Positions 10,151-23,000 of a stretch of 64,000 bases of DNA are shown one piece after another. The stretch lies in the NCBI GenBank assembly GCA_964036295.1, contig OZ038463.1, forward strand, positions 22,121,069 through 22,185,068, given 5' to 3'. A program made the position numbers and the translations under genes. Positions within the stretch are counted from its first letter, which is position 1, and each line of letters opens with the position of its first letter. This DNA comes from Plumapathes pennacea (taxonomy: Eukaryota; Cnidaria; Anthozoa; Antipatharia; Myriopathidae). Under the pieces are notes generated by a model. It was not told where the DNA came from and did not search any database. It saw only the letters and a list, made by a program, of their open reading frames with translations.

Positions 10151-11210
10151 ATTAAAATTTCTGTTTCTGTTCTGTTTTTAAGAAATGAAAATTGGCAAAC
10201 TGGTAATTAAAAAGAGAGCCGACTTTACAGGGGCAAAGCTGCTTTGATTGAACTTTAGCGGGCCCAACTGCGTGCGGTTGTCGGTAAGGCAGCTTCCCGC
10301 ACACCTTATTTTCGAAAGAGAAACCCTTATCATCTGAACAGGTGGAAGTTTTCGTTTTGTTTATAGAATTTTGCCAGGAAGACGCACACGAAAAAACTAT
10401 CACGATCAAACTATTAGTATATACCACACAAGTGGTGAGTGGCTCATCTATCTCGGAGTAGCAAGTACTGTTCATCTTCCGCCGGCTTCCCTTGAAGCTG
10501 TGAAAGTGCTACACTATCAGTGAATTATAGCTGATGATAGTTAATGGTCGCAACTATCACCTATACTATCATTGACTATCATAGAAAAGTGTGGTCAAAC
10601 GAGAAAAACTCTCATTGGCTATCACCCGAAATTTGAACTTGTTCAAAGCAAAAGATAGTTAATGATTGTTAATTATTTGCCGAAATGAAAGTGAATAACT
10701 GTTTTAGTAGACATACCACGTACACAACTTTACTAGCCAGCGCAAAAAGCACTATTCACTTCTGTGGTATATACTAATCCAGATAGCGCATGATAGTTCA
10801 TGTTCAAACGAGTACGAGAGTTCGAACTCTCATTAACGCTCATCCCCGTTTGATCGGGGCTTTAATGACCAGAGCCGCGCTGCCGTGCTGCCGTAGTTTG
10901 TGTTGAACACCGTTTCTAGCAAGGAACTGAAGAATTATCATAAGAAAACGCACAATGTAAGGAAGTTTTGGTTCTGCATAAGTGGAGGCAGCTAGTTCAC
11001 TGCCGCGACTCACTGACATCAGAACAAATTATTCCGGCCTCGAAACGTTTCTTTCCGGTTCGTGCAGCTTTTGTGCTAGTCTTGAAGGGACTGAAAACTT
11101 ATCGGGAATGGAAAGTGAGAACCTTGGATCAAAAACTCTTGGAAACCTTGTTTCGCTCGTTCGCTCGTTCGCTCGTTCCGGAACCTATAACCAGATTGTA
11201 ATCATTTAAT
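10151..11210. repeat. Repeat family R, copy 1 (uninterrupted)
   Basis: About 1.06 kb that recurs at 41700-47970 and 53338-61255, where it is broken by later insertions, and partly near 39130-39550. It contains short symmetric blocks such as GATGATAGTTAATG and GGTATATAC. It codes for nothing recognised and serves as an empty-site reference for a pogo-like insertion (TA at 10557-10558). Confidence 0.7.
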
Positions 11211-11555
11211 GCGAGAGAGGAAACCGGGATCAAAATCAGACCCACTCTAACATAAATATGCAGTATAGTTAGATTGCGACGTTTTCTCACCGAATTGTCA
11301 TTCTAATTTCAAGAAAATGACAAACAGGTTATTGCATGGGGGAACAATAGAGCTTAAAAATGTTTTGGTTTACGATTTAACGAGAGGAGCAGAATGTTCA
11401 GCAATAACGGATATTTTGGCTCTCAAGGAGACAAGACATAAATGAGGTGTAACAAGTAATCCTGGTTGTGGGGTAGACACTGGAAATCGAACTGCCCACT
11501 TAATGTAGACACAAAACAGTTGCCATTTGCCCTGTGCTGCCGATAAAATGGAGGA
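11211..11555. other. Intronic sequence, nothing recognised
   Basis: No coding, RNA or repeat signature was recognised between the R copy and the SINE. Confidence 0.4.
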
Positions 11556-11740
11556 GGCAGTGTGGCCGAGTGGTTAGGGCGCCGGACTTGAAATGCGGAG
11601 GTCCCAGGTTCAAGTCCCGCTCTGACCACTAGCTGAATTTGCAACACGGTAGCCCTGAGTTCAAATCCTCGGCCACACTATGTAAATAGCCAACTGGTTT
11701 GCCTCCAACCAGTTGGGATTCTTAACAAATTTGAGTTCAG
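11556..11740 (+). mobile_element. tRNA-Ser-derived SINE, copy 1
   Basis: The 5' part looks like a tRNA: A box TGGCCGAGTGG, a CTTGAAA anticodon loop (UGA, Ser-like) and B box GGTTCAAGTCC at 11608. The body continues into a conserved tail with a hairpin (CCAACTGGTT...AACCAGTTGG) and TTAACA. The acceptor stem does not close at a tRNA 3' end, so it is a SINE and not a tRNA gene. A second copy is at 23842-24030. Confidence 0.85.
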
Positions 11741-12417
11741 TTCATATTTCGTTTCTACGTTTCAAGTCTCCCCAATTAGCACGGCTAAGGGATTTTTTTT
11801 TCACGGTGCGTGACAAAACGCACAACAAATTAAATGAAAAGACGAACTTACAGGATTCTTCTGAATGCACCTCAACGCTTTTTCTTCCTGTCGTATTAAT
11901 TTGTATCATGGTATTTCTAAAAGCAGCCGTTAGAATTTTGGCTTGAGAAAAAATTCTGAATTAAAGTTGGATTTTGAAGTTCTCTAGCTGCTTTTCTGTG
12001 ATCGCTCGGTTTTAGGTTCTTCGCGTTTAAGTTATCAAAAGCAAATTATTCTTGCACTATAAGCCGAGAAAACAACCGTTGCTTTTGTTTCGGTCAAATA
12101 TAATTATTGCGTTATACGGTTTTCCTACAGGATACCGATATATTTACGAAATCATCAAAATAGAACAGGACACAAAATGGCAATCGGATATTCGCGTTGG
12201 AATATCTGTATCCCGAAATTACTGTTACTAATACGATTGAGGCTCTCGCAAACCTTTCTCACATTACCGACTTCAACCTTTTAATGGTTTTACAGTTTTA
12301 GCAGTGTACGTTAGGGCATCTCAAAGTCGGGCCGGCAAATATGGCCGCAGCAGTTTAAAGCAAACACTATTTTCAGTTAATAGAAATTAAAGTGAAATAT
12401 ATTGTCTCAAAACTTAC
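11741..12417. other. Intron 1 of paralogue, distal part
   Basis: Lies between the SINE and the signal-peptide exon. No feature recognised. Confidence 0.4.
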
Positions 12418-12451
12418 GGAAGACGAGAAGAATCCCAACTGCCGCTTTCAT
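12418..12451 (-). CDS. Exon 1 of left paralogue: signal-peptide start
   Basis: ATG at 12451 reads MKAAVGILLVF and then one base before a perfect donor C|GTAAGTTT, giving phase 1. Spliced to the microexon at 9394-9423 it makes a basic-hydrophobic leader with cleavage-like KA/AN, leading into the F5/8C domain. Position, strand, phase and hydrophobicity agree. No equivalent exon was found for the main gene. Intron 1 is about 3.0 kb and contains R copy 1 and a SINE. Confidence 0.65.
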
Positions 12452-14344
12452 TTCTTTTGGCTGCGAAAGAAGAACTTCTGTTGATGTGGACTGCAACGAT
12501 TTCCTGAATAAATGTATTTTTTGCTAATCTTCCGTGTCAACTCGATATGGCTCTAATCTTGGTGATACCAACTGCCAAATGTGCTAATAATCCCCACACC
12601 AACAAAACACTCGTTATTTGACCGAGAAATTCTCCTATTTATTTTGTGGGCGAATTCACCTGGCTTTCTGACATCACACTGAACACCCGGTCAACTGGAG
12701 TGTTCAAAAGTAGCTTCGGAGGGGTGGGGGAGGGTAGGTAATCGTTCCCATCACTGAGTCACTTGCTCCGACGGAGAGCTAGCGCACGATTTGTCATCTC
12801 AGACCACTCTTAAGGCGTTATGCTTATCCACATAAACTATTTCCCGCTCTTGTGTATAAATTTGATGATTTAACAGCAACAAAGTTTCTGTAAGCGAAAT
12901 GTGGATGAGGTTAAATATTCAATAAATCAGTTGGCATGTTTACTATCTTTATTGTCATTTCATCTCGTGATGTCGGCGGTTTTGTTAAGCAAATGCGCAC
13001 ATTTTTGATTTATGACACCAGGCCACGGCACCGCCTCCTTTACTTAAATTAACAAAGCCATGCTGTGAAGAAGGTCTATTAGTATTGTTGTGCAGAACGC
13101 AGTGCACCACAAGGAAAAAACAGCGGGAATTTTACCAATTACCACTGACATATAAAGCAATCGTTTTAATTTTTTTTTTAAATTCTGCTCGGTTTTACTC
13201 CGACTCCTGCTAATAGTCATTTTTAGATAGGACAACTTCGGCACGATCAATTTAAATCCCAAAATCATTTCCTTGGCAAATTTTCCCGCGAGCAGAACCG
13301 CTTGCACCTGTTCATAGCGCAATGTAAATTTTGCAGTTTCCTTTAGTTGAAATAATAACTAAATAATGGTTGATGCTACCTTTGCCAATTATATCTAGCA
13401 ACACGACTCCGACATAAACTTTGATATCGTCAAAATGATAACTTCTTATCAACCGAGCAAGCAAGGTTATACAAGAGACTGCGCTATAAAAGGCATTGGA
13501 CCGCTCCCTTTTCACACCTTTTGAATATGAATATTAATTACCAATCATGAACCCTTCGCCTTCTCTGACTAATTTTTCCTGTAATGAATCAAGAAGAAAA
13601 AACGATAGAGGACAAAATACTATCTCTACGACTTCTGTGTTTGAGTCATTATCTACTAAACAGGGTATAATAGTGAAAAAAGCAAAGAAAACTGTGCAGA
13701 CAGTTCGAAATTCGCGTTTTTACCAGGCCGAATGCGTAACCGACATTGCCTTCATCCTGAGCCCCTGATGAAACCTTAGAGCAAAAATATGCCAAGATAA
13801 ATACCAGGATGTGCCCGTTTTAGACGTTTTATGTTGGAATTGGTGAACAATATCTGGCAATTGTTTGTCGAATTGCAAATGACACTGCATGTCCTGCGTG
13901 CTTGCGTTTTCCGCCGCTTTCAAAATACGCTGTATGCTGCGACCTTAACGTATGTAGATTTATTTGCTTCGCCATACGGCGAATACAAACCTTTTAGTAG
14001 TTTATTCTTACTTATTAGTTTGTAATGATAAACTTCTTGTTGATGAACGAAAGAAAAGAAGCGTGTGCACGCGGAACTTTAGGAAGAAATGTCCATAATT
14101 GAAGTTAACAAAAAAGGAGACAAAAAAACCAAAGCAAAACAAAACAGAAGCAGCAATGTAAAAAATAGGCACCTGTGAGGTGCTTGTGTCTACTACATTT
14201 TTTTCTTATATTTTTTGACTAAGGAAATGGCATTTGCCAACAAGCACCCCTCTTGCACCACAAGTATTTCCGTTAACTTAAATCAGCTGGCCCTCTGCCA
14301 AAATGTCGCGTCGCATCTGTGTTTACGCTACAACTGTTGTATAA
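12452..14344. other. Upstream region of left paralogue; no gene recognised
   Basis: This should contain the 5' UTR and promoter of the left paralogue. I see no clear TATA box or CpG island and no convincing coding exon. Short frames here look random. Confidence 0.4.
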
Positions 14345-15048
14345 AGGCCCGTTTACACATGCGATTTTTGATGCGATTTTGATGCGATTTTAGTGCGATT
14401 TTAGTGGCGATTTTTGATGCGATTTCAAATCGCGTGTGTAAAATACCTGCGATTCCATGGCAATTTCATGGCGATTTGTCGCCGAGAAATCGCCGCTGTT
14501 TCGAACCTGCTCGAATTTAGATGCGATTTTGCGGCGATTTTGCGGCAAAAAGCTGCTTTGCCCGCTACCCCAAGGGTGTTTTGTCGCGCGACAGGAAACA
14601 ATATGGCGGATGAAATTGTGATTGTAAACAACTGTGACAAAGCCAACGCCAACGCAAATAAAAGCACAAAAGCGGAAAAACTATTTGGACAGTTGAAGAG
14701 GAGGAGCGATTAGCAAGAGAAGAAATCAGGCGAGCCTGCTGTCGCAATTTGGGAGCATTTTTACTATCCAAACTTTTCGCTGCTTTTGACGTTTTTGGCG
14801 GCGAGCAATTAAAACAGCATTTACGCACAAGCAGGCGATAGCTATGTCCCTCGTTTCATCTTCTTCATCCTCCATCTTTCACGAACTTCGCGCGTGACGC
14901 CATATGTGCTCGCGCGTAATAATCGCAATCAAATCGCCATGAAAATCGCCACGAAATCACCGGTGGTTTACACATGCAATTTGAAATCGCATCGAAAATC
15001 GCCCCTTAAAATTGCATCAAAATCGCATCAAAATCGCATGTGTTGCCT
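14345..15048. mobile_element. Harbinger-like non-autonomous element, TAA target duplication
   Basis: 704 bp bounded by TAA on both sides (14342-14344, 15049-15051). Termini AGGCCCGTTTACACATGCGA and AGGCAACACATGCGATTTT are inverted. Subterminal regions carry many GATGCGATTTT-type repeats. Termini and a 3-bp TWA duplication fit PIF/Harbinger. The interior has a short frame from an ATG at 14602 and no complete transposase. Confidence 0.75.
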
Positions 15049-16705
15049 TAAGAAACGATATTTTTCTGGGGAAACCGGCTGGGAAAATTTAGGAATAGGG
15101 AAAAAGCACACACTTAATGCAGGAAAAGAGGGAATGATACCCAGACATTAAAGGCATTTCACAGATCAAAACTCGGATCAGCAAAAGAAGCACTTGCGTT
15201 ACTTCGACTCCGAGAGCGTCGCGAGGCGAAACTGAACTACTGGAGAAATATAAGTTCCTGGAGATGAAGGTGCTTGGAATTGCAGTAACCATTGATAGAA
15301 AATATGACTATTAAGTTGCCATTGACGGTAAACATTTCACCCCACAGCCGTCAAAATAAAATTAGTAACGACAAGCACAACTAGGCTCAAGTGAAGTAGT
15401 ATATATTTATTTCAACTCGTACGCGAATGACCAAATGGAAGATTCATAGGTTCTTCACATTTTACTGTCTCTGCCGACTGAAACATCGACACAAAATAAT
15501 AACTGGTCGATTTACGTACGTGTTATCATACTGTACACAGCTCATCAGGAAAATCGGGGCCTTCGTAGTACTGGCCAGAACCTTTCATTCGAGCGTTTTC
15601 GGCATACATATTTCCAAAAACTTTGAGGCAAAATTAAAAACACCGCGGACAAGGACTTCGCGACGCGGCAGCATGGGTTTTGTTGTCAGCCTTCGTTGTT
15701 TTAACCGGCTAAAATTCTGGCCAATCAGTAAAGTTGATATACGGTTGGAAATCGTTCCGACTTCACGAACCGACTTCACCATTTATCGATTCTTACCTTA
15801 CTTACGCACCCGATGGCATAGTGTCTACGCTTCTTCGAAGCAGTAGACACAACAAAACTACTTTATAATACTTGATACCTAAATTTCAGTATGTTAGGGT
15901 CTGTAAAGTCTTTGTAGAACATTCTTACCCTACGATTTGGTGCTTTGCTTCACCCATATAATAATGCTGTATAGTCTTGGCCTGCCAAAGTGCCTCCCCA
16001 AAGTATGGATAAGTACCAATATACAACAGTACGGTCTAATACAAAGTTTATACTCATTGAGTGGCGTAGAGATATAAAGACGCCCACCACTGAACAAGCA
16101 AACAAATGAATTTAAAGAGTTAAGGACGTTTAGCGGTTCAGAGTAAAGGAAGGACTCGATATAGGAGTAGTGATGACTGCCATCAAAAAACTAATAGGTT
16201 ACATTGTACTTACACAGTAACAGTACCTCTCAAAAGAGATGAGAGAAATGAGAGAAAGAACCACACAATCTACAGTAAAAGGGGTCAGGAATATTTGTAT
16301 AGACTGACACTCTGACCACGGGTTACAAAAGTCATCAACTAATCCCCAAGCTACACAAAGCACGTGAGGCCTGACTTACTCTTTTCCGAGACCCAGCAAC
16401 TCCAAAAAGGCGGTTTTTTTCGCAAGTGGCAGCAATTTCGGGCAGATCGGTCAAGTTCACTTTCGGACGCTGTTCTGTTCAGTACTTTGTGTTAGCCATC
16501 ACCCAAGTTCTGTCATAGGACTCTGGATTTCTCAACCGGGGCGCAGTATGATCGGCTACAAAGAGAACCGAAGAGAACTCCAAAAAAATAGAGCAAAAAG
16601 TTTGAAAGACCCCTATTTCAAGGACGTAATGTTTCCATAGAAACCACACTGGAGTGACAAAATTAAAACGCTTACGCAACAAAACTTTTGAAACATCCAC
16701 TTTTT
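15049..16705. other. Intergenic; no gene recognised
   Basis: A 139-codon frame at 15427-15846 has no recognised domain and an unremarkable composition. No RNA gene or element boundary recognised. Confidence 0.4.
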
Positions 16706-16897
16706 AAGAATTGGTTCATGCTTAGCGTGCGCCTATCGAGTTATGGATGCACGCGGGAAGTTGGGAGAGCACGAGAGAAGCGTAAGATTTGCTCGAGGCG
16801 TAGCCGAGAGTAACTCTAGCTTTACGAGTGCTCTCCCAGCTTCCCAAGTGCATCCATAACTCGATAGATGCACAGCTAAAAGCATGAACCAATTCTT
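16706..16897. repeat. Fold-back element with long inverted arms
   Basis: AAGAATTGGTTCATGCTT at the left is matched in reverse complement at the right, and the inner arms (TATCGAGTTATGGATGCAC, GGGAGAGCAC) also pair. About 192 bp, non-coding; MITE-like. Confidence 0.75.
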
Positions 16898-18498
16898 TTA
16901 TAACATAGGCACACGAAATTACGAGCGAAAAACAAGTTTTCATTTCTGATTGAATGCAAAATTCTCTTTGGACTCACAAAAGGAAAAGCAAACTTTCTCA
17001 TTGGATGATTGAAAACACGCCACAACTTACTAACATTTTTGTCATCTAAAAGTTGATGATAGTCAATGAAAAAGATGTCGTTTAACCGACGAGAACACTG
17101 AAAGCGTTGTTAACCTGGCGTGGTGAAAGCCAGCAGCCTGCGTGACTTTAGAATTTGTGACGATGTAAATGTTTTGGACGGTACAAGTGTTGAAGATTAA
17201 CCCAAGAAATTCAAGTCGCCGCTTCAAAACAAGAGTGAGATTCACCTTGGACTATAGTAAAGAATACGGATTTGGAAAAGCAAATTGATCCGTCGAAGAA
17301 TGCGAACAATCACCTTGAACGAAAGAGAAAGAAATGTTTGCCGAGCGGATGTGTTTGTTATTCGAGCTGCCAGCAAACTGTATTGTAACACTGCAAGTAT
17401 GGCGGCTTTTGGAATGAATGAACGCCGTTTCATTTCAAAACCATTGAATACTTGACGATTATTTATCTTTGCTGCTATGGATTTCACTGTCCAAGAGAAT
17501 TAAGCCGTCGAGAAATAGGTGAGTTTTGATTCATACAATTTTCTGTGTGACCGTTGAAATACAGGATTTTTAGACTTGATTACTGATTTCCTTTGGGTGT
17601 CGGTTTGACTTCTTCGGAAAAATAAAGCTATTTTCTTCTGAGTGGTAAAGCGTCTGTTAAGTTTTAAACTAGAAAGCTAGAAAAAGTCGAAAGAAAGCGG
17701 CATTTGCTCACGTCATATTATTGAGCACGGGCGTGCACGATAAAGTTATGGACCACGCTCTTCGACCAATCAGAACGTGGCTTATATCGCGACTATGTTA
17801 TGAGTAAATTTGATCAACAAAGAATATAATGAAATGAAAATATGACAGTTTTAGTGTCATAAACTAAATAAAAAAAGTCCAGCTAAAAACCCTATGAAGA
17901 CACCTTAAATTTTTTTTTCGAGTGGAATTGGCACGCGCCATCTGATTAATTGCTTCGCGATCAATAGCAGCCGCTGATTGATTGAAGCACTGCTGTTGTG
18001 ACACGTCACCATTCTGGCCAAGCAAATGCAAGTACGACGCGACGAGAGAGCAAGAATGTTCAAAAGTTGAAAGTACTAGTATGCGCTGTGCGAAGACTTC
18101 GCCTTGGAGATCAGATTGAATTATATTTTGACTGCGCCTGATTCAATTGGTTACGCTGCATGCGCGCCACAACAGCCTCGCATCAAACTCAATTTTTTTT
18201 TTGCCTTTGGCTTACAAAACTGTTGTCGCATGCTAAACAACACACGAGGCTTCGACAGTCTCTACGCTTCACTCGTATTATCCCTTTAAGATACGACCGA
18301 CCAGAATAATTCACACGTGTGCCAGATTACACAATATATCAACCTCAGCAACTGTATTCTGTTAACCATTTAACTTGCAAGATTACAATTATTTTTCTCC
18401 ATTCTTTTACCAAAGATGCAAACAGTAAGAAGAACTTAGCGTTAGATAATTTGCTTAGACAAAAGCTGATGAAATTATCAATTCTCACTATTACTCAT
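16898..18498. other. Intergenic; no gene recognised
   Basis: An 81-codon minus frame at 17242-17487 is followed by a GTGATTG donor-like site, but no partner exon is seen. Nothing else recognised. Confidence 0.35.
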
Positions 18499-18602
18499 AT
18501 ATTTTCTTCTTGAATTTGCATTTTGAACTTGAGAGTGAAAAAGTGAAGGTATATTTTCTTCTTGAATTTGCATTTTGAACTTGAGAGTGAAATAGTGAAG
18601 GT
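18499..18602. repeat. 52-bp tandem repeat, two copies
   Basis: ATATTTTCTTCTTGAATTTG and its following ~32 bp are repeated with one difference, starting at 18499 and 18551. Confidence 0.85.
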
Positions 18603-21600
18603 AATCAAGTGAAAGTCAAGAGACGCTTCGTTTGTTGAAAGCAGACATATAACAATTATCAGTAGATCCTGTGTTAAAATCTTCTAAGATTAAACTGAAC
18701 TGTTGAAAGCAATCAAATTAACGCGGGTACTAGTGATTCCAGTCTCCAAGTGCAGAGAATACAAGACAAATGGTAAACTATTTGCCTTGTGCTCTCCCCA
18801 GACTTGCTCCGCTTTCTGTCCGGGTCATTTAAAAAATCTGTGAGTCCGGGACTGAATAGAAATTCGCAATTCCAAAACTTGGAATAAATACAGATGGATT
18901 CTAAATTCATCAGTTCAGAAGGCATTGGGTGCACTATAATTCATATTTTTCGCAATAGCTGTGCACCTGCGCTCGCATCGATATTGCTTACTAACTTATT
19001 ACGGCGCATACTCGACAAAAGCGAAAGGCTCTGGGAGAATCTGCTTCTAATTGTCTGTAAATATTCTATTTGTCCCTAAAGACGCATTTGGAATTGGTGG
19101 ACAATGTCGAACTGCAGTGATACTGGAGGAGCAACCATCGGAGCTGTTCCGAAAAATAGGTGTTGCACACAGCATCCTGTGCTGGCAGGCGTTTTGCTTT
19201 TCCTTCACTGCTCGCTGGGGAAAAAAGCACTCATTTCGGACCGCTGGCAAAATTGAGTCTTGCACAGCCTTCGAAATTAGACAGATTTTCCGCCTGTCGC
19301 TTTGCGCCGTATTTTTTTCCGGCCGGAAAAAAGGTGATTTTGATCAGTTGCTGGGAGATTTTTCTGGAACTGCTCTGCTGGGAAATGGACATTCGGAAAT
19401 TGCCTTCCTGGGAATGTGGAACACGAACCTCTGTGTTTGCCAGCAACAGAAAAAAAGCCGAAAAGAACTATTTTTTGGGAAGCTATCCACTGTATTTGCA
19501 CGAGGAATCATATTTTGAGAAATGTCCTCGTTGGGTGCTCTCGATACTGCTCCGTAAAAAGTAAAATCTTAAATGAAGATGCATGATTTTTGCGTCTTAA
19601 AACGGTGCTGAGTTAAGATGACTTCAGAATGTTATTTTAAGATGATTTTGCATCGTGTGGTGAGACGAAATTAGGCTCGGTTGACTGTGCAACTTAACAT
19701 AATGTTAATCAGTTTGTGTATTGTATTTGTGTAAGACGGTGAATTTCAAGCGTAAGAAGTGTATAACTTCTCGGCAAACCTTTCGTCAATTACGTTCCGC
19801 GGACATAAGATAATGTGTCTTACTCTAAGGCCGTTGAACGTAAAATTCAGATCTTGATCGGCAGTCTTAGCTGGTAACTCAAGTTTCTTGACATTTTACT
19901 CTAACAGGGAAATCCAGTACCGCTTTTTGGAATATTTTGTCGGAGAGAGAACATACGTTTTGCCCGTCTGAAAGTAGTGAGACTTCAGCCTTACGTGAAG
20001 TAATCCTCGTTGTAAACAAAAACGGCCCAACTTACCGCTTTCAAAACGCGTTGTATGCTCCGGCCTAAAATATATGATAATGGACTTCACTAACCAAGTG
20101 TGTGTGTTCTGGATTTGTTCATTTGTGTCCTGACCCATCAAAGTGGCCCCCAAAGTACATAAAAGTTAAATTAAGTTTATATTCACCGAGTGTAGTACAG
20201 GTATGCAGAATACACGCAAGGGAGGGCGAGTTTTTATTGTCGATGATCAGTCTTCCTCTGGGCGCTTATCTAAAGAACGGCGGTAAATTAGAAGCGTGAC
20301 AAGTTGTAACATTTTATCACGCAACGAACAATCCTAAATTGGAGTGGGTGACCTTGTTCAGGTTTCGTCATCTGGGTGAGTGCAGATCTTCTAGCACTCT
20401 CTCCTTGATTAGGTTTCTACACCAAGGACAGGCGTCCATTTGTAAAGCGCACGTCATACACAGCTCGCGCACACGTTTCAATCAGTGCGGCTATCTTCCT
20501 TTTCTCGCGTCTTTTGTGGAGTTCATGCATGTGTGTGTTGACTATGTTTATCTAAAATGCAGAGGCACAATCACACAATGGTCTTAGCTCGTTACTTTAT
20601 TCAGCAACTACTGAACTAATTTTACAGAAAATGTTTACAACACGTCTGATGTTCATCAAAATTTCAACCACTGCCTTCCCGTCGTCCATTGCAATGTCCT
20701 CAAACGTTCACAGGATAGTCTAATTCGGTCTGATGTGATCGAGATATGACTCGCACAGTACTGAGAACTTGGCACCTGATCACTGAACTTTGGTTGAGAA
20801 ACTAAAACTCAATAAACTGTTTTAAATTCTGCGGCAATAAGAAGGCACAAGCTTGGTGGTCCATAATAATCTGAAAGTTTCCACAGATTATTTTATGGAA
20901 TGCCTCAAAAAGTTAGTACTGCGTTGAGAATTTTACTGAATGTGCGACGATTTGGCAGTGATGAATTCGAGTGTTGTTGTAAAAATGGTCGAAAAACACA
21001 ACAATCTACAACCTGATATCAGCACCCTGTTCCACTTCATAACTTCATCCAACCTTTCAGCTATTGGTACGTCACACACCGATTGTAAAGATGCTAGTTT
21101 GCGTCTATTCCTTACCTATAACAAATTTGTTATTGAGCAAGTTTGTTATTACGTCACCAAGAACGTTCCCTTCATGCTTTTCGAGTGCACATTCTTGTGC
21201 ATCTCCCTGAAAGAACTGTTGCAATTCATACCATGAAACGGGACCTGCTCTATAAATTTGACGACACAGGATATTCATGCAGGATTATATTCATGCAAGA
21301 TAACAGTACAATGACATTAAAATGAATTCAGACAAAACTTTGTTATCAGAAAATTATCAACTATCACAAACTAAATATCAGCAACCCGTATCACGTCACA
21401 GAACTTCATCTGACGTTGTTAGCTTTGCGTTCCTGGTTTTGCGACACTCTAATATGCCATTTCCAACCTATTGCAAAGTCTTTCTTATAAAAGTGAGTTT
21501 AATTGCATGAAAATGAAAACTAATTTTCATGAGAAAGAATTTGCACTAGACCTCGTTTTGAAACAGAGGCAACAGGTATCTCGGAAATGGCCTATTATTA

Positions 21601-22370
21601 ACCCCGTGGGCGACCGGCTCGAGAACGAGTTCGTATCTTGTTAGAAGCGTCCTTTTCTTGCTGTTAAAGCTCAAATGCGAATAAATAAGCAAAGTTCTCT
21701 TGTTTCGTAATCCCGGGACTGTTCTATAAGTTTGACGACTCAGAACATTCAGAAAAATATTCATGAAAGACAACTAGCCCAGCCAAGTACTGAGGTTACA
21801 CGCTGTTCAAATGGAGGATTTGATGGACAGAACAAAACAACGTGATGCCAGAACAAAGGCAGACCATGCGTCTGTAAAGTGAAAATAACTGATATCTATA
21901 TTAACGTGGAAACTATTTGCAGTAATTTCAAGTTTAGTGAAATGCAGCGTTTACTGCCTGCTTGATGATTGAAGAAGTGTCAACAATTTCATGTGATTAG
22001 AAACTAGGAGAGTTGTTTCTTGACTGCAAAAGCCTAATTTGAAGAAGATATTTTAACTCGGTTCAAGTAAAATTGCGCATAACCTCAATCAATCGATACC
22101 TGGTAATAACTGCTGTTTGTATGTAAAGCTCTTGATCAAAGCAGCCACAATTCCTATGCTTTAATGCACTGCATTTATGTTTTCTCAGCAATAATATTTA
22201 AGAAAGAAAGCTGGGGAAAGAAAAAATCAAATTAATCACACGATTTCTTTTGATGATCATCTGAAAACGGTTCGATCAGTACAACATTATAGATATTAAC
22301 TAAATCAGCGCCACAAGAAATCTTAGCGCGTGAGTCTCCTACACACGCTACAAGCTCTTTCTCCTGGAAG
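18603..22370. other. Intergenic and 3' flank of receptor gene
   Basis: The 3' UTR of the minus-strand receptor gene should lie just below 22371; ATTAAA on the minus strand at 22160-22165 is a possible polyadenylation signal. Frames at 19051-19564 and 20940-21236 have no recognised domain. Confidence 0.35.
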
Positions 22371-23000
22371 CTATGGATCCTCGCCATCTAATCCAATCTT
22401 TTCGATCCTCTCCGCGTCAGAGCGAACCATCTTTCCCCTCTTCAAAACCCTCATCCAGATATGTGTCCCTGTGGGAAGGAACCTGTTAACGGGAGCAGCT
22501 CTGGTGGAAACTGCGCTGCCTGATGCACTTGCATCCAGGACCTCCCTCTGAGGAGCACTACCAGGAACATCGAGCTTCCCCTCTTCGTGCTCATCAAGGT
22601 TGACGTTTGAGCGTTTAGTCGATTTTACCTCATCGCCTTCCTTTTCTAGAGGGGCAGTAATGTTCGTATTACATTTTTTGATGGCAGTTACGGAGGTTTT
22701 ATCCTCTTCTGCAGCTGGGTCATCTGGGCCTTTCATCACAATGTTGTCGTCGCTCCTGTCTGTCGCGTCATTCTTCTTGTAAGGTGGGAAGTGGATTGCA
22801 ATCTCCACACTTTGTGGTTCAGGCAGACCCTCTTCAGCGTTGTGCTCGATGATGTCGTTTTCTTTATTGGAAATGACCTGGAGCTGAATATTGTTGGGAC
22901 CCTCGGGATTCTCTTGCGCGGCCTTGCGTCTGTTGGCTGCCTCGTTTATTTGATGCTGAAGTTGTCGTCGCCTCCTCTCCATTCTTATCCCCTCTCGTAT
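22371..23000 (-). CDS. Receptor last exon: cytoplasmic tail
   Basis: Acceptor AAAAG at 23001-23005, phase 0, 209 codons and stop TAG at 22371. It begins IREGIRMERRRRQ, the basic helix-8-like stretch after TM7, then a long Lys/Glu/Asp-rich tail with no recognised domain, ending DGEDP. Confidence 0.85.
   Translation of the reverse strand: MREGIRMERRRRQLQHQINEAANRRKAAQENPEGPNNIQLQVISNKENDIIEHNAEEGLPEPQSVEIAIHFPPYKKNDATDRSDDNIVMKGPDDPAAEEDKTSVTAIKKCNTNITAPLEKEGDEVKSTKRSNVNLDEHEEGKLDVPGSAPQREVLDASASGSAVSTRAAPVNRFLPTGTHIWMRVLKRGKMVRSDAERIEKIGLDGEDP

Noticed and set aside
11556..11630. Possible tRNA-Ser gene
   Set aside because: A and B boxes are present but the acceptor stem does not pair, the variable arm is short and the sequence continues into a SINE body; a second copy has the same tail.
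15427..15846. 139-codon frame in the intergenic region
   Set aside because: No recognisable domain, no splice or codon signature and no homologue in the window.
17242..17487. Minus frame with a hydrophobic stretch and donor-like GTGATTG
   Set aside because: No partner exon or domain; could be chance.
19051..19564. Overlapping frames of 134-155 codons
   Set aside because: Overlapping frames on both strands with no domain; likely non-coding.
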